DNA of 64,000 bases from Sinanaerobacter chloroacetimidivorans. GTDB lineage: Bacteria; Bacillota; Clostridia; Peptostreptococcales; Anaerovoracaceae. Location: the NCBI RefSeq assembly GCF_018128545.1, contig NZ_JAGSND010000004.1:206900-270899 (forward strand), written 5' to 3'. The translations under genes and the position numbers were made by a program. Below the pieces are notes generated by a model, which saw nothing but the letters and a program-made list of their open reading frames with translations, made no database searches and was not told the DNA's origin. This document shows, piece by piece, positions 44,827 through 53,603 of the stretch; positions within the stretch are counted from its first letter, which is position 1, and each line of letters starts with the position of its first letter.

Positions 44827-45522
44827 ATGGAAGAAATCACAAAGGGTTTTCAAGCGGCGATAGGGCTGCTCCTTACAGGTGATCAACAATTATATGAGAT
44901 CGTAGGACTATCACTGGCAGTATCTTTTTCTGCAGTGATTATTTCCGCTTTTCTCGGCGTTCCGCTGGGTGCCGTCATCGGCCTTCATGATTTCCCATTT
45001 AAGAATGCTTTGCTCCGTATAATCTATACATTGATGAGCCTGCCGCCAGTCATAGCGGGCCTTGTGGTCTTTCTGCTGATTATGAGGAAAGGGCCTCTGG
45101 GATCCTGGGGATTGACATATACGCCTGCCGCCATGATCATTGCTCAGGTATGCCTGGTAACCCCCATCATTACAGGACTCACCTATAATATTGTAAGAGA
45201 AAAAGCCCCTCTGGTTAAAAATATTGCTGTAACTTTGGGGGCAGGAAAAATAGAACGCTTAAAATTGCTCATTCTGGAGTTGAAAATAGGAATTATGGCT
45301 GCTATCGTAACGGGTCTTGGAAGGGCCATCTCTGAAGTGGGTGCCGTTATGATCGTAGGCGGAAATATCAAAGGAAAAACCCGGGTGATGACGACTTATA
45401 TCGCTCAGCTGAAAAGCATGGGAGATTACAGTACCGCCATCGCGGTGGGGATCGTTTTGTTAATACTGGCATTTATGATTAATGCTTTTTTATATAACTT
45501 TCAGCAGAGGGATGCGAGATAA
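44827..45522 (+). CDS. tupB: Tungstate ABC transporter permease
   Basis: 231 aa with five or six transmembrane helices and the binding-protein-dependent permease loop (AVTLGAGKIERLKLLILELKIG, EAA-like, near 138), which contacts the ATPase. The SLPPVIAGLVVFLL helix is TupB-like. Partner of tupC, whose ATG lies 1 nt after its stop. It probably has its own promoter upstream, since tupA ends at a terminator and a gene in the opposite direction intervenes. Confidence 0.9.
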   Translation: MEEITKGFQAAIGLLLTGDQQLYEIVGLSLAVSFSAVIISAFLGVPLGAVIGLHDFPFKNALLRIIYTLMSLPPVIAGLVVFLLIMRKGPLGSWGLTYTPAAMIIAQVCLVTPIITGLTYNIVREKAPLVKNIAVTLGAGKIERLKLLILELKIGIMAAIVTGLGRAISEVGAVMIVGGNIKGKTRVMTTYIAQLKSMGDYSTAIAVGIVLLILAFMINAFLYNFQQRDAR

Positions 45523-45523
45523 C

Positions 45524-46234
45524 ATGGATATATTTGCAGCAGATCTTACAAAAGAATACGAGGACCGTATGGTTCTAAATATCCGTGAACTGCATATCAA
45601 AAGAGGGGCACTATGCGGAATTATCGGCCCCAATGGTGCGGGCAAGAGTACCCTGCTGAATCTGATTGCCGGATTGTTAAAGCCCAGCCGGGGGAATCTT
45701 TTTTATCAGCAACCGGGGAATGCAGAGCCTCCCTATCAGAAAATGACCATGGTGTTCCAGAAGCCTTATCTGCTTCGGACAACAGTAGAAAAAAATATTG
45801 CTTACCCTTTGAAGCTGCGGGGATGGAACCAAGAGGATATAAAAAAAAGAGTCGCCGTATTGGCGGACGAACTTGGCCTTACAGAATTCTTAAAGAAAAA
45901 GAGCTGGACGCTTTCCGGAGGGGAAATTCAAAAGGTGGCACTGGCAAGAGCGTTATCCTTTTCTCCGGGGCTGCTGCTATTGGACGAGCCTACTGCCAAC
46001 GTTGATCCAGGCACCACAGCTGAAATTGAAAAAATGCTGAAGAAAATCAATGAAGAGGAAGGTACAACGGTCATCATTGTCACCCATAATCTGGTACAGG
46101 CCAGGCGGCTCTGCAAAGAGGTTATTTTTATGAATCAAGGGGAAATAATAGAATTTACAACGGGTGAAAAGATGCTGAAAAGCCCGGAACATCCTCTAAC
46201 CCAAAAATTTATTGCCGGAGAGTTACTGCTATGA
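45524..46234 (+). CDS. tupC: Tungstate ABC transporter ATPase
   Basis: About 236 aa. Walker A GPNGAGKST (near residue 37), Q-loop MVFQKPYL, signature LSGGEIQKVALARAL, Walker B LLLLDEPTANVD and the switch histidine in IIVTHN. The start at 45524 follows the tupB stop directly; an earlier in-frame ATG at 45482 lies inside tupB and is less likely. The 3' end overlaps moeA by 4 nt, so transporter and cofactor gene are translationally coupled. Confidence 0.92.
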   Translation: MDIFAADLTKEYEDRMVLNIRELHIKRGALCGIIGPNGAGKSTLLNLIAGLLKPSRGNLFYQQPGNAEPPYQKMTMVFQKPYLLRTTVEKNIAYPLKLRGWNQEDIKKRVAVLADELGLTEFLKKKSWTLSGGEIQKVALARALSFSPGLLLLDEPTANVDPGTTAEIEKMLKKINEEEGTTVIIVTHNLVQARRLCKEVIFMNQGEIIEFTTGEKMLKSPEHPLTQKFIAGELLL

Positions 46235-47511
46235 AATTATTAAATGTAGATACCATTGAAGAAGTTCAAAAAAAATTAAAATCCTATTTTCAGACAGCAA
46301 GCGCCCAAATCGAAATGGTGCCCTTAAGACAGTCTGTGGGCCGATATCTGGGAGAGGATATTTTCTCCGATGTTGATATGCCGCAGTTTCGCAGGTCGGT
46401 AGTGGATGGTTATGCGGTCTTAGCAAAGGATACTTTCGGTGTCAGCGACAGTATGCCGGTTTTTTTAGAGGTTGCTGGAACTGTTGATATGGGAAAAGCC
46501 TGTGATATCGTTCTGGAACCGGGACAGGCTGTTTATGTGCCCACCGGGGGAATGCTTCCTCAGGGCTCCGATTCCATGGTAATGATCGAATATATAGAAA
46601 AACTGGATGAGAAAACCATTGCCGTGTATAAACCTGCTGCACCAAACTCCAAGATCATGAATCCGGGAGATGATTTCAGGAAAAATGAAATTCTTTTTTC
46701 CAAGGGGCATAGAATTGCCGCTAAGGATATCGGCCTGCTGGCAGCAGTAGGAAAAGCAGAGGTACCCGTGTTGAGAAAACCGAAGATGTCTATTCTTTCA
46801 ACAGGAGACGAAATTATAGAGATCTCAGAGATACCGAAACCTGGTGAAATCAGGGATATCAACTCCAGCGCCGTTGCCGCCTTTGCGGAAAAAACAGGAG
46901 TGGATGTACGGTCTGTGGCCATTGTAGAGGATTCCTATGAGAAACTGAGGATAGCAGTAGAGGAAGCTTTAAAAGAAAGTGATCTTGTGGTGCTGTCCGG
47001 GGGAAGTTCCGCAGGCGCGAAGGACATGACTGCTGAAATTATCGATTCCTTAGGAGAACCGGGTGTCATCACTCACGGAATCGCAATGAAACCGGGAAAA
47101 CCCACCATCATCGGCGTTTTGGCTCAGAAAGCGCAGGATTCCGCTGAAGGGATAAACTGTCAAAACCATTGCTGCAAGCTGGTAGTAGGGCTTCCGGGCC
47201 ATCCGATGGCTGCCATCATCGTTTATGAAGTGGTGGTGAGTTCTTTTATAAAACAATACTACTTTCACCATAAGGAAGAGCCGATAACCGTTACGGCTGC
47301 CATAACAGAGAATATCCATGCCGGAGAAGGCAGGGAAACCTACCAACTGGTTTCATTGAAACGGGACGATGCTCTTCAATGGATTGCAGAACCGATACAT
47401 GCAAAGTCCGGATCAATTTCCCAGCTGATGCTGGCGGATGGATTTGTAAGAATTCCGTCGCTTTCAGAGGGAATTGATGCAAAATCCCGGGTTGAAGTTG
47501 TACTTTTCTGA
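46231..47511 (+). CDS. moeA: Molybdopterin molybdenumtransferase MoeA
   Basis: 426 aa. It shows the MoeA order: an N-terminal domain with the RRSVVDGYAVLAKDTFGV signature (near 55), the AVYVPTGGMLPQGSDSMVMIEYIE segment, the MogA-like domain with LSTGDEI and SGGSSAGAKDMTAE (near 254), and the C-terminal beta-barrel. It inserts the oxyanion into adenylylated molybdopterin. It overlaps tupC, which suggests it handles tungstate delivered by TupABC, although sequence does not prove metal choice. Confidence 0.93.
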   Translation: MKLLNVDTIEEVQKKLKSYFQTASAQIEMVPLRQSVGRYLGEDIFSDVDMPQFRRSVVDGYAVLAKDTFGVSDSMPVFLEVAGTVDMGKACDIVLEPGQAVYVPTGGMLPQGSDSMVMIEYIEKLDEKTIAVYKPAAPNSKIMNPGDDFRKNEILFSKGHRIAAKDIGLLAAVGKAEVPVLRKPKMSILSTGDEIIEISEIPKPGEIRDINSSAVAAFAEKTGVDVRSVAIVEDSYEKLRIAVEEALKESDLVVLSGGSSAGAKDMTAEIIDSLGEPGVITHGIAMKPGKPTIIGVLAQKAQDSAEGINCQNHCCKLVVGLPGHPMAAIIVYEVVVSSFIKQYYFHHKEEPITVTAAITENIHAGEGRETYQLVSLKRDDALQWIAEPIHAKSGSISQLMLADGFVRIPSLSEGIDAKSRVEVVLF

Positions 47512-47541
47512 GGAATGATCGGATATAGGAGGAGTGATCGA

Positions 47542-49422
47542 ATGGAACGGAAAATCTATTTATCCAACACGGATATAGAGGAAGCAGTGAGCCTTTATCT
47601 GGAGAGACTGGAACCTTGTATCCGAAATACAGCCATAGAAAAAATCGACATCAGAGAAGCTAAGGGGAGAGTGACAGCCAAACCGATTTTTGCTCGAACT
47701 TCCTCACCGAATCATAATGCGGCAGCCATGGACGGCATCATGGTAATCGCGAGTAAAACCTACTCTGCCAGTGAGGCAAATCCCGTGATTCTGAATAAGG
47801 GTTCGGACTTTGAATATGTCAATACCGGCCATGTCATCACAGAACCCTACGACAGCGTCATTATGATTGAAGATATTGTGGATCTGGGCAGCGACCAGGT
47901 CAAGATCATGGTACAAGCCTCTCCCTGGCAGCATATTCGGCCTATCGGTGAAGATATTGTTGCAGGAGAAATGATTCTGCCGGAAAATCATCAGATCAGG
48001 CCAATGGATATCGGTGCCGTTTTGAGCGGCGGCAGAACAGAAATTGAGGTTTATGAAAAAATTAAAGTCGGGATCATGCCTACGGGCAATGAAATAACAG
48101 ACCGCTATGATGATTTACCGAAAGGAAAATTATTTGATACTAACTCCTGGACTTTTCGAGCCATCGTGGAAGACTGGGGTGGAATCGCCGAAAGAATTTC
48201 TCCGGTGGAAGATGAATATGATAAGCTGAAAACTGCCCTTTTGGACTTGGCTCAAAGAAATCATGTGGTGGTAGTCAACGCGGGATCCTCAGCGGGAAGC
48301 AAGGATTTTACCGCTAAACTGATCGAAGAGCTGGGAGAACTCGTCCTGCATGGCATAGCCATAAAACCCGGGAAACCGACGATTTTGGGCATTGTAAAGG
48401 GCAAGCCGGTCATCGGTGTTCCCGGTTATCCAGGATCTGCTTTTCTTGTTTTTGAAGAGGTCGTAGGCCCTGTCATTAAAAAACTTCAGCACATGAGAAT
48501 GCAGCTAGCCCAGGAGGTAAAAGCAACGGTTTCCAGAAGGATGGTCTCGACCTTAAAATACCGCGAATATATTCGTGTCAAGCTGGGAAAGGTTGGAGAC
48601 AAGCTCATTGCAACTCCGTTAAACCGCGGAGCGGGCGTTACCATGGCGCTGGTAAAGGCGGATGGACTTATGGTCATCCCCAGGAACAGCGAAGGCTATG
48701 AAACGGGAGATGAGGTAAGAGTGACACTGACCAATGATATGAGTGTCATTGAAAATACTATCGTATCCATTGGGAGTCATGATTTAATCATGGATCTCAT
48801 CGGCAGCATACTGGGGCGAAATGGCCGAAGCCTTTCCTCCGCTCATGTGGGCAGTATGGGTGGAATCATGGCGATCAAAAGAGGAGAGGCACATATTGCA
48901 CCGATCCATCTTCTGGATGAAAATACGGGAGAATATAATAAGACATACATTGAAAAGTATCTAGGACAGGAAAGGGCGGTCCTTGTCAAAGGGGTCAGAC
49001 GTGAGCAGGGCTTTATGGTGGCAAAAGGAAACCCTAAAAATATTAGGACCATCGAAGACTTAGCCAGAGAAGATATTTCCTTTGTCAACAGGCAAAAAGG
49101 ATCAGGCACCAGGATCCTAACCGATTATCTGCTAAATCGGCATCAAATCGAAGGAAAAAACATCTCCGGCTACGACAGGGACATGACCACTCATATGGCA
49201 GTGGCTGCGGCCGTTGAAAGCGGCACTGCGGATGTGGGAGTCGGCGTTTATTCGGCCGCCAAGGTCATGGGACTTGATTTTATATCCATCGGATATGAGG
49301 ACTACGACTTTGCAGTGCCGGAAAAATATTTAAATACGGAAATGCTTCGAGCATTCATTGAAGTCTTGAACAGTGAAGAGTTCAAGAGTATTTTGAAAGA
49401 CCTTGGGGGCTATGGATTATAG
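47542..49422 (+). CDS. MoeA-like protein fused to a periplasmic-binding-protein-like domain
   Basis: About 626 aa. Residues 1-400 are a second MoeA (MDGIMVIASKTY, GIMPTGNEI, NAGSSAGSKDFTAK). Residues 410-626 are a PBP-like domain (IGSHDLIMDLIGSIL, AHVGSMGGIMAIKRGEAHIAPIHLLDE, RQKGSGTRILTDYLL) as in TupA/ModA-like binding proteins. There is no signal peptide, so the fused domain is cytoplasmic and may hold molybdate or tungstate, or act as an anion sensor, next to the active site. AGGAGG sits ahead of the ATG at 47542; the ATG at 47515 has no RBS. The arrangement is known in other anaerobes. Confidence 0.88.
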   Translation: MERKIYLSNTDIEEAVSLYLERLEPCIRNTAIEKIDIREAKGRVTAKPIFARTSSPNHNAAAMDGIMVIASKTYSASEANPVILNKGSDFEYVNTGHVITEPYDSVIMIEDIVDLGSDQVKIMVQASPWQHIRPIGEDIVAGEMILPENHQIRPMDIGAVLSGGRTEIEVYEKIKVGIMPTGNEITDRYDDLPKGKLFDTNSWTFRAIVEDWGGIAERISPVEDEYDKLKTALLDLAQRNHVVVVNAGSSAGSKDFTAKLIEELGELVLHGIAIKPGKPTILGIVKGKPVIGVPGYPGSAFLVFEEVVGPVIKKLQHMRMQLAQEVKATVSRRMVSTLKYREYIRVKLGKVGDKLIATPLNRGAGVTMALVKADGLMVIPRNSEGYETGDEVRVTLTNDMSVIENTIVSIGSHDLIMDLIGSILGRNGRSLSSAHVGSMGGIMAIKRGEAHIAPIHLLDENTGEYNKTYIEKYLGQERAVLVKGVRREQGFMVAKGNPKNIRTIEDLAREDISFVNRQKGSGTRILTDYLLNRHQIEGKNISGYDRDMTTHMAVAAAVESGTADVGVGVYSAAKVMGLDFISIGYEDYDFAVPEKYLNTEMLRAFIEVLNSEEFKSILKDLGGYGL

Positions 49423-49439
49423 CAAAAGGGGGAATTCTT

Positions 49440-50120
49440 GTGGGAAATCGTTACGAAAGAAACATGAATATGTTAAGTCCTGAAGAAAATGAAAAATTAA
49501 AAGAATTTAAGGTTTGTGTCATCGGATGCGGCGGCCTGGGCGGGTATGTCATTGAATTTCTAGGTAGACTGGGAATTGGCAGGATCACCGCAGTGGATGG
49601 AGATGCCTTTGAAATCTCCAACTTAAACAGACAGCTGCTGTCTACTGAAACGGTGATGGGCAAGAGCAAAGCCTTTACCGCCAGGGAACGAATGGCAGCG
49701 GTGAACTCGGAGATCCAGGTCTATCCAATCGATGAATTTGTTACGGAAGAAAATTGTGATTCCATTATTAAGGGGCACGATCTGGTCATCGATGCTTTGG
49801 ATAATATGCCTGCAAGAAAGCTGCTGTCCCAGTGCTGTGAGAACCAGGGGATTCCCATGATCCACGGCGCCATAGCAGGATGGTACGGCCAGGTGTCCAC
49901 CATTCTGCCGGGTGATAAAACCTTGGAAAAGATCTATCCGGATGACGCTACAAAAGGAGCTGAGGTAGAATTGGGCAACCCCTCCTTTACCCCCGCGTTA
50001 GTTGCAGCGATTCAGGTGGCAGAAGCGGTTAAGGTTCTTTTGAATAAAAAAGAGATCCTGTCAAAAAAGCTTTTAGCCATTGATCTATTAACTCAGGATT
50101 ACGAAGTGTTCAACCTGTGA
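49440..50120 (+). CDS. MoeB/ThiF-family sulfur-carrier adenylyltransferase
   Basis: 226 aa E1-like enzyme. The nucleotide-binding VIGCGGLGGYVIEFLGRLGIG (near residue 24), the NLNRQLLSTE motif, and the active region DALDNMPARKLL are clear. The CxxC pairs that bind zinc in MoeB and ThiF are absent, and the C-terminus is short, so it is a stripped-down version. Likely adenylates the terminal glycine of MoaD-type proteins; three candidates lie beside the AOR genes in this window. Starts with GTG at 49440 behind AAGGGGGAA. Confidence 0.88.
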   Translation: MGNRYERNMNMLSPEENEKLKEFKVCVIGCGGLGGYVIEFLGRLGIGRITAVDGDAFEISNLNRQLLSTETVMGKSKAFTARERMAAVNSEIQVYPIDEFVTEENCDSIIKGHDLVIDALDNMPARKLLSQCCENQGIPMIHGAIAGWYGQVSTILPGDKTLEKIYPDDATKGAEVELGNPSFTPALVAAIQVAEAVKVLLNKKEILSKKLLAIDLLTQDYEVFNL

Positions 50121-50192
50121 AAAATACCGAAAAAACAGCAGATTAATGAAAAATAATCAGCATCTTAATCGTGTTTTGGCTAAGCATTTTTG

Positions 50193-50220
50193 TTGACAGA
50201 GTATACTGGGAACTGATAAA
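50193..50220 (+). promoter_or_regulatory. Candidate promoter of the Mop gene
   Basis: TTGACA at 50193-50198, then GATAAA at 50215-50220 after a 16-nt spacer; the -10 is a poor match. It lies about 30 nt before the riboswitch. Confidence 0.45.
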
Positions 50221-50248
50221 CTACAGGTACATATAGAAAATTTTATAT

Positions 50249-50347
50249 TTTTCTCCGAGCCCTATCCCCTGTGGCTGTTGCTATGGGAATAGGGACCATG
50301 GGTTTATGTGGAAACGCATAGGCCTCCCACGTTTGGAAAGGAGAAGG
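50249..50347 (+). promoter_or_regulatory. Moco-family riboswitch with GNRA-capped P3 (Mop)
   Basis: TTCTCCGAG opens P1, closed by GGAGAA. CCCTATCCC and GGGAATAGGG form P2. GGGTTTATGTG-GAAA-CGCATAGGCC gives a P3 hairpin with a GAAA tetraloop. CCTCCCACGTTTGGAAAGG matches the E. coli moaA Moco motif end as I remember it. This is the clearest Moco riboswitch of the five in the window. Confidence 0.82.
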
Positions 50348-50368
50348 CAAAGATGGAGCAGTTTTTGG

Positions 50369-50399
50369 CCTATCCCTTCTGCGTGGGATAGGTTTTTTT
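50369..50399 (+). terminator. Riboswitch terminator of the Mop leader
   Basis: CCTATCCC-TTCTGCGT-GGGATAGG followed by seven Ts. CCTATCCC also occurs in aptamer P2 (50261-50268), so the 3' arm of the terminator could pair with the aptamer in an alternative fold. Confidence 0.88.
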
Positions 50400-50418
50400 G
50401 TTTTGCTGAAACACAAAC

Positions 50419-50615
50419 AAGCTAACTTAACCGAAATCAGCTAACTCAACTAACTTAACAAAACCAACTAACTAACCAACTACCCAACTAATTTAACAAA
50501 ACCAACTAACTAACCGACTAACTCAACTAACTTAACAAAACCCAACTAAACAACATCCCTAACGAAATTAATTAATTCTATCGAAAACTTCAAAACTGGC
50601 TAACTAACTACTTAT
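50419..50615 (+). repeat. G-depleted degenerate tandem repeat in the Mop 5' leader
   Basis: Three degenerate copies of about 38 nt (starting near 50448, 50485 and 50524) built from CAACTAACTTAACAAAACCA and CTAACTAACC blocks, with further CTAACT motifs before and after. G is almost absent on the plus strand and C is frequent. The leader RNA would be unstructured and C-rich, as in Rho-utilisation sites. No open frame runs through it. Confidence 0.8.
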
Positions 50616-50676
50616 GAGCGCACTGCAAATTAACGTTTCGATTTTATAAGAGGCGAACTTTAGAGGAGGTTCAGTG

Positions 50677-53520
50677 ATGAAATTAAGAAAAATGACGCTA
50701 AATATCAACGGTGCCGATCGCATGTTTATCTGTGATCCGGAGAAGGATTCCCTGGCTGCCGTTATCAGACGCTTGGGATTGACAGGAACAAAGGTTGGAT
50801 GCGGTACCGGTGTTTGCGGCTCCTGCTCCATGATTTTGAACGGAAAGGTAATTCGTTCCTGTACAAAGAAAATGAAAACGGTGGAGGAGTATAGCACCAT
50901 ATTGACCATTGAAGGCATCGGAACACCAAACCACTTGCATCCGCTGCAGGTGGCGTTTATGAATCGGGGAGCGGTACAATGCGGATTCTGTTCTCCGGGA
51001 TTCATTGTATCAGCCTATGCACTTTTACAGGAAAATCCTGATCCAACAAGAGAAGAAGTACGTGATTGGTTCCAGAAGAACAGAAATATCTGCCGTTGTA
51101 CAGGCTACAAGCAAATCGTAGATGCGGTAATGGCTGCAGCGAAGGTTATGCGAGGCGAATGCGATATCGAGGACATCAAGGTGAAGCTTCCGGAGAATAA
51201 GGAATACTATGGCCTTCCGTTGGTACGTCCTGCGGCGCTGGCTAAGGTCTGCGGTGTTTGCGACTATGGTGATGATATTGAGCTGAAGATGCCTGACGGT
51301 GTATTGCATGTCGTTATGGTGCAGCCTAAGGTTGCCCACCATGCAAAAATCTTAAAAATACATACCGAAGAAGCTGAAAAAATGCCCGGCGTTTACAAGG
51401 TGATTACTCATAAAGACGTAAAAGGCTCCAATAGGCTGAATTTCTTCCAGTTTTCACCAAGATGCCTCGCTACCGAGCAGACACATATTCTGCTTGCAGA
51501 AGAGAAGATTTTTAATTACGGAGATATTGTGGCATTGGTTGCGGCCGATACAAAAGATCATGCGAGAGAAGCCGCAGCAAAGGTCACCATTGATTTTGAA
51601 CCGCTGCCGGAATATCTGAACTATCTGGAAGCGGCTATGCCGGATGCCATGCGAATTCATGACGATCATCCGAATGTTTGGTCGGAACAGCCTACTGTTA
51701 AGGGTGCAGGGCATGATACACCTGAACTCTTTGATAAGGCGCCGCACGTTGTGGAAGGCAGCTTCTACTCCACCAGAGAGCCCCATATGCCCATCGAGGG
51801 GGATACGGTTCAGGCTTATTGGGGAGATGACGGTTTCCTGACCGTTCATTGCAAAGCAATGTGCATCTACGCCAACATCGGAGATATCGCAGAAGCTACC
51901 GGTGTTCCCGCTGAAAAGGTCAGAGTGGTTCAGAATCCTACCGGCGCCACCTTTGGATGGGGTATTGCAGGTGCTACCTATTCCCTGGCTGCGATTGCCT
52001 GCCTTGCCTGCGATGACATGCCGGTTGCTTTCTCCATGACCTATTCCGAATTTATGGCATTTTCCGGAAAGCGAGCACCTTCTTATACCAATGCACGCCT
52101 CGCTTGCGATAACGACGGTAAGATTATTGCCACAGAATGGGATTGCGGTCTTGACCACGGCGCTTACAATGAATTGGGGGATGACCTGACCTGGAGACCG
52201 GCAAGATTTATGTTCTTCCCATATCATGTTCCGAATGCATTGGGACTCACAAGAGTTGCATGCTCCAACCATGCTTATGGCACGGCCTATAGAGGCTATG
52301 GTTCTCCCCAGGCATATACAGCATCAGAATCTTTAATGGATATGATGGCGGAAAAGCTGGGTATCGATCCTTTTGAACTCAGGTGGAGAAATATTGCACG
52401 TCCGGGAGACTTGAACATCAACAGCTTCCCCTTTGTAGATTACCCCATGGAAAAAATCATGGAAACCATGAAACCATATTATGAAAAGGCGGTGGCTAAA
52501 GCAAAAGCGGAAGACACACCGCAGAAGAGAAGGGGCGTTGGTATTGCCTGGGGCGGATACAACGTAACAGAAGGTACGGCTGACCAATGTACCGTTGCCA
52601 TAGAGCTTCGGGAAGACGGAAAGTTTGTGAAGTATGATACCTGGCAGGACCAGGGGCAGGGCGGAGATGTGGGTTCCCTGCAGAATACCTTGGAGGCGTT
52701 AAAACCATTAGGAGTATCCATCGATGATATCGTGCTGATTCAGAATGACAGCAAGCATTGTCCTGACTCCGGATCCACGGCTTCCTCCCGTCAACATTAT
52801 ATGAACGGTAAGACATCAAAGATGGCTGCCGACATGCTGATTAATGCCATGACCAAGCCGGATGGAACCTTCAGAACCTATTCGGAAATGGTCGCTGAAG
52901 GAATTCCGACAAAATATGAAGCCCAGTATCTGAATCCAAGTGATCCGGATCTGTGTGACTTGGATCCAAATACGGGTGTTGGAAATCCGACTCCGGATTA
53001 TACGTATGCCATGTTCCTGGCTGAGGTGGAAGTAAATACCACCACCGGCAAAACCACCGTCATCGGATACACCTGTGTTGACGACGTAGGTGTCATTGGA
53101 AATATAGACTCCGTAAACGGGCAGGCCTATGGCGGACTGTCCCATTGCATCGGATTCGCTTTAAGTGAAAATTATGATGACGTGAAGAAGCATAACAATA
53201 TTCTGGGTGCAGGAATACCAGCGATTAAGGACATTCCGGACGACTTTAATATCGTTCATGTAGTGACTCCGCGTGCCAAGAATCCGTTTGGCTCCTCCGG
53301 TGCGTCGGAAGCCTTCCAGTCTGCAGGACATATGGCAGTTATTAATGCCATCAACAATGCCTGCGGCGTCAGAATCTATGAGCTGCCTGCATCTCCTGAC
53401 AAGGTAAAAGCAGGACTGGATGCGATTTCAAAAGGTGAAAAGATCGAACCACCGAAGAAGTATTTCTTAGGCTCTGATTTCTATGAAGAAATGGAGTATA
53501 TCAAGAATAATCCGGTATAA
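50677..53520 (+). CDS. Mop-type aldehyde oxidoreductase (molybdenum hydroxylase)
   Basis: 947 aa. Two [2Fe-2S] domains come first: CGTGVCGSCSMILNG near 47-60, and GFCSPGFIVSAY with CRCTGYKQIV near 105-155. The Moco-binding domains follow directly, with no FAD domain, which is the layout of Desulfovibrio Mop (about 907 aa). The active-site glutamate motif SSGASEAFQ is near residue 890. Members oxidise aldehydes or hydroxylate heterocycles using molybdopterin cytosine dinucleotide. The start at 50677 follows GAGGAGG by 7 nt; a GTG one codon earlier is possible. It is regulated by the Moco riboswitch in its leader. A hydroxylase of purines or nicotinate-like compounds is the main alternative. 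Confidence 0.9.
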   Translation: MKLRKMTLNINGADRMFICDPEKDSLAAVIRRLGLTGTKVGCGTGVCGSCSMILNGKVIRSCTKKMKTVEEYSTILTIEGIGTPNHLHPLQVAFMNRGAVQCGFCSPGFIVSAYALLQENPDPTREEVRDWFQKNRNICRCTGYKQIVDAVMAAAKVMRGECDIEDIKVKLPENKEYYGLPLVRPAALAKVCGVCDYGDDIELKMPDGVLHVVMVQPKVAHHAKILKIHTEEAEKMPGVYKVITHKDVKGSNRLNFFQFSPRCLATEQTHILLAEEKIFNYGDIVALVAADTKDHAREAAAKVTIDFEPLPEYLNYLEAAMPDAMRIHDDHPNVWSEQPTVKGAGHDTPELFDKAPHVVEGSFYSTREPHMPIEGDTVQAYWGDDGFLTVHCKAMCIYANIGDIAEATGVPAEKVRVVQNPTGATFGWGIAGATYSLAAIACLACDDMPVAFSMTYSEFMAFSGKRAPSYTNARLACDNDGKIIATEWDCGLDHGAYNELGDDLTWRPARFMFFPYHVPNALGLTRVACSNHAYGTAYRGYGSPQAYTASESLMDMMAEKLGIDPFELRWRNIARPGDLNINSFPFVDYPMEKIMETMKPYYEKAVAKAKAEDTPQKRRGVGIAWGGYNVTEGTADQCTVAIELREDGKFVKYDTWQDQGQGGDVGSLQNTLEALKPLGVSIDDIVLIQNDSKHCPDSGSTASSRQHYMNGKTSKMAADMLINAMTKPDGTFRTYSEMVAEGIPTKYEAQYLNPSDPDLCDLDPNTGVGNPTPDYTYAMFLAEVEVNTTTGKTTVIGYTCVDDVGVIGNIDSVNGQAYGGLSHCIGFALSENYDDVKKHNNILGAGIPAIKDIPDDFNIVHVVTPRAKNPFGSSGASEAFQSAGHMAVINAINNACGVRIYELPASPDKVKAGLDAISKGEKIEPPKKYFLGSDFYEEMEYIKNNPV

Positions 53521-53550
53521 AGGAAAAGCATAAATTGAATTTATAATCAG

Positions 53551-53581
53551 GTCGGTCTGTGATGCTTTGTCGCAGACCGAC
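53551..53581 (+). other. Intergenic stem-loop after the Mop gene
   Basis: GTCGGTCTG pairs exactly with CAGACCGAC (loop about 13 nt). No T-run follows, so it is more likely an mRNA processing or stability element that adjusts expression of the downstream genes. Confidence 0.55.
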
Positions 53582-53603
53582 ATTGTTGTATAGGAAACCC
53601 TTT

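Noticed and set aside
50419-50615. Possible CRISPR array
   Set aside because: The repeat units are degenerate and follow each other with no unique spacers, and no cas genes are present.
51454-52272. 272-aa open frame antisense to the Mop gene
   Set aside because: It lies fully inside the Mop coding region, has no RBS and a composition that follows from the codon usage of the plus strand.
50677-53520. Classical xanthine dehydrogenase
   Set aside because: There is no FAD domain or separate FAD subunit gene, and the size and domain order match Mop-type aldehyde oxidoreductases better, though the substrate is unproven.
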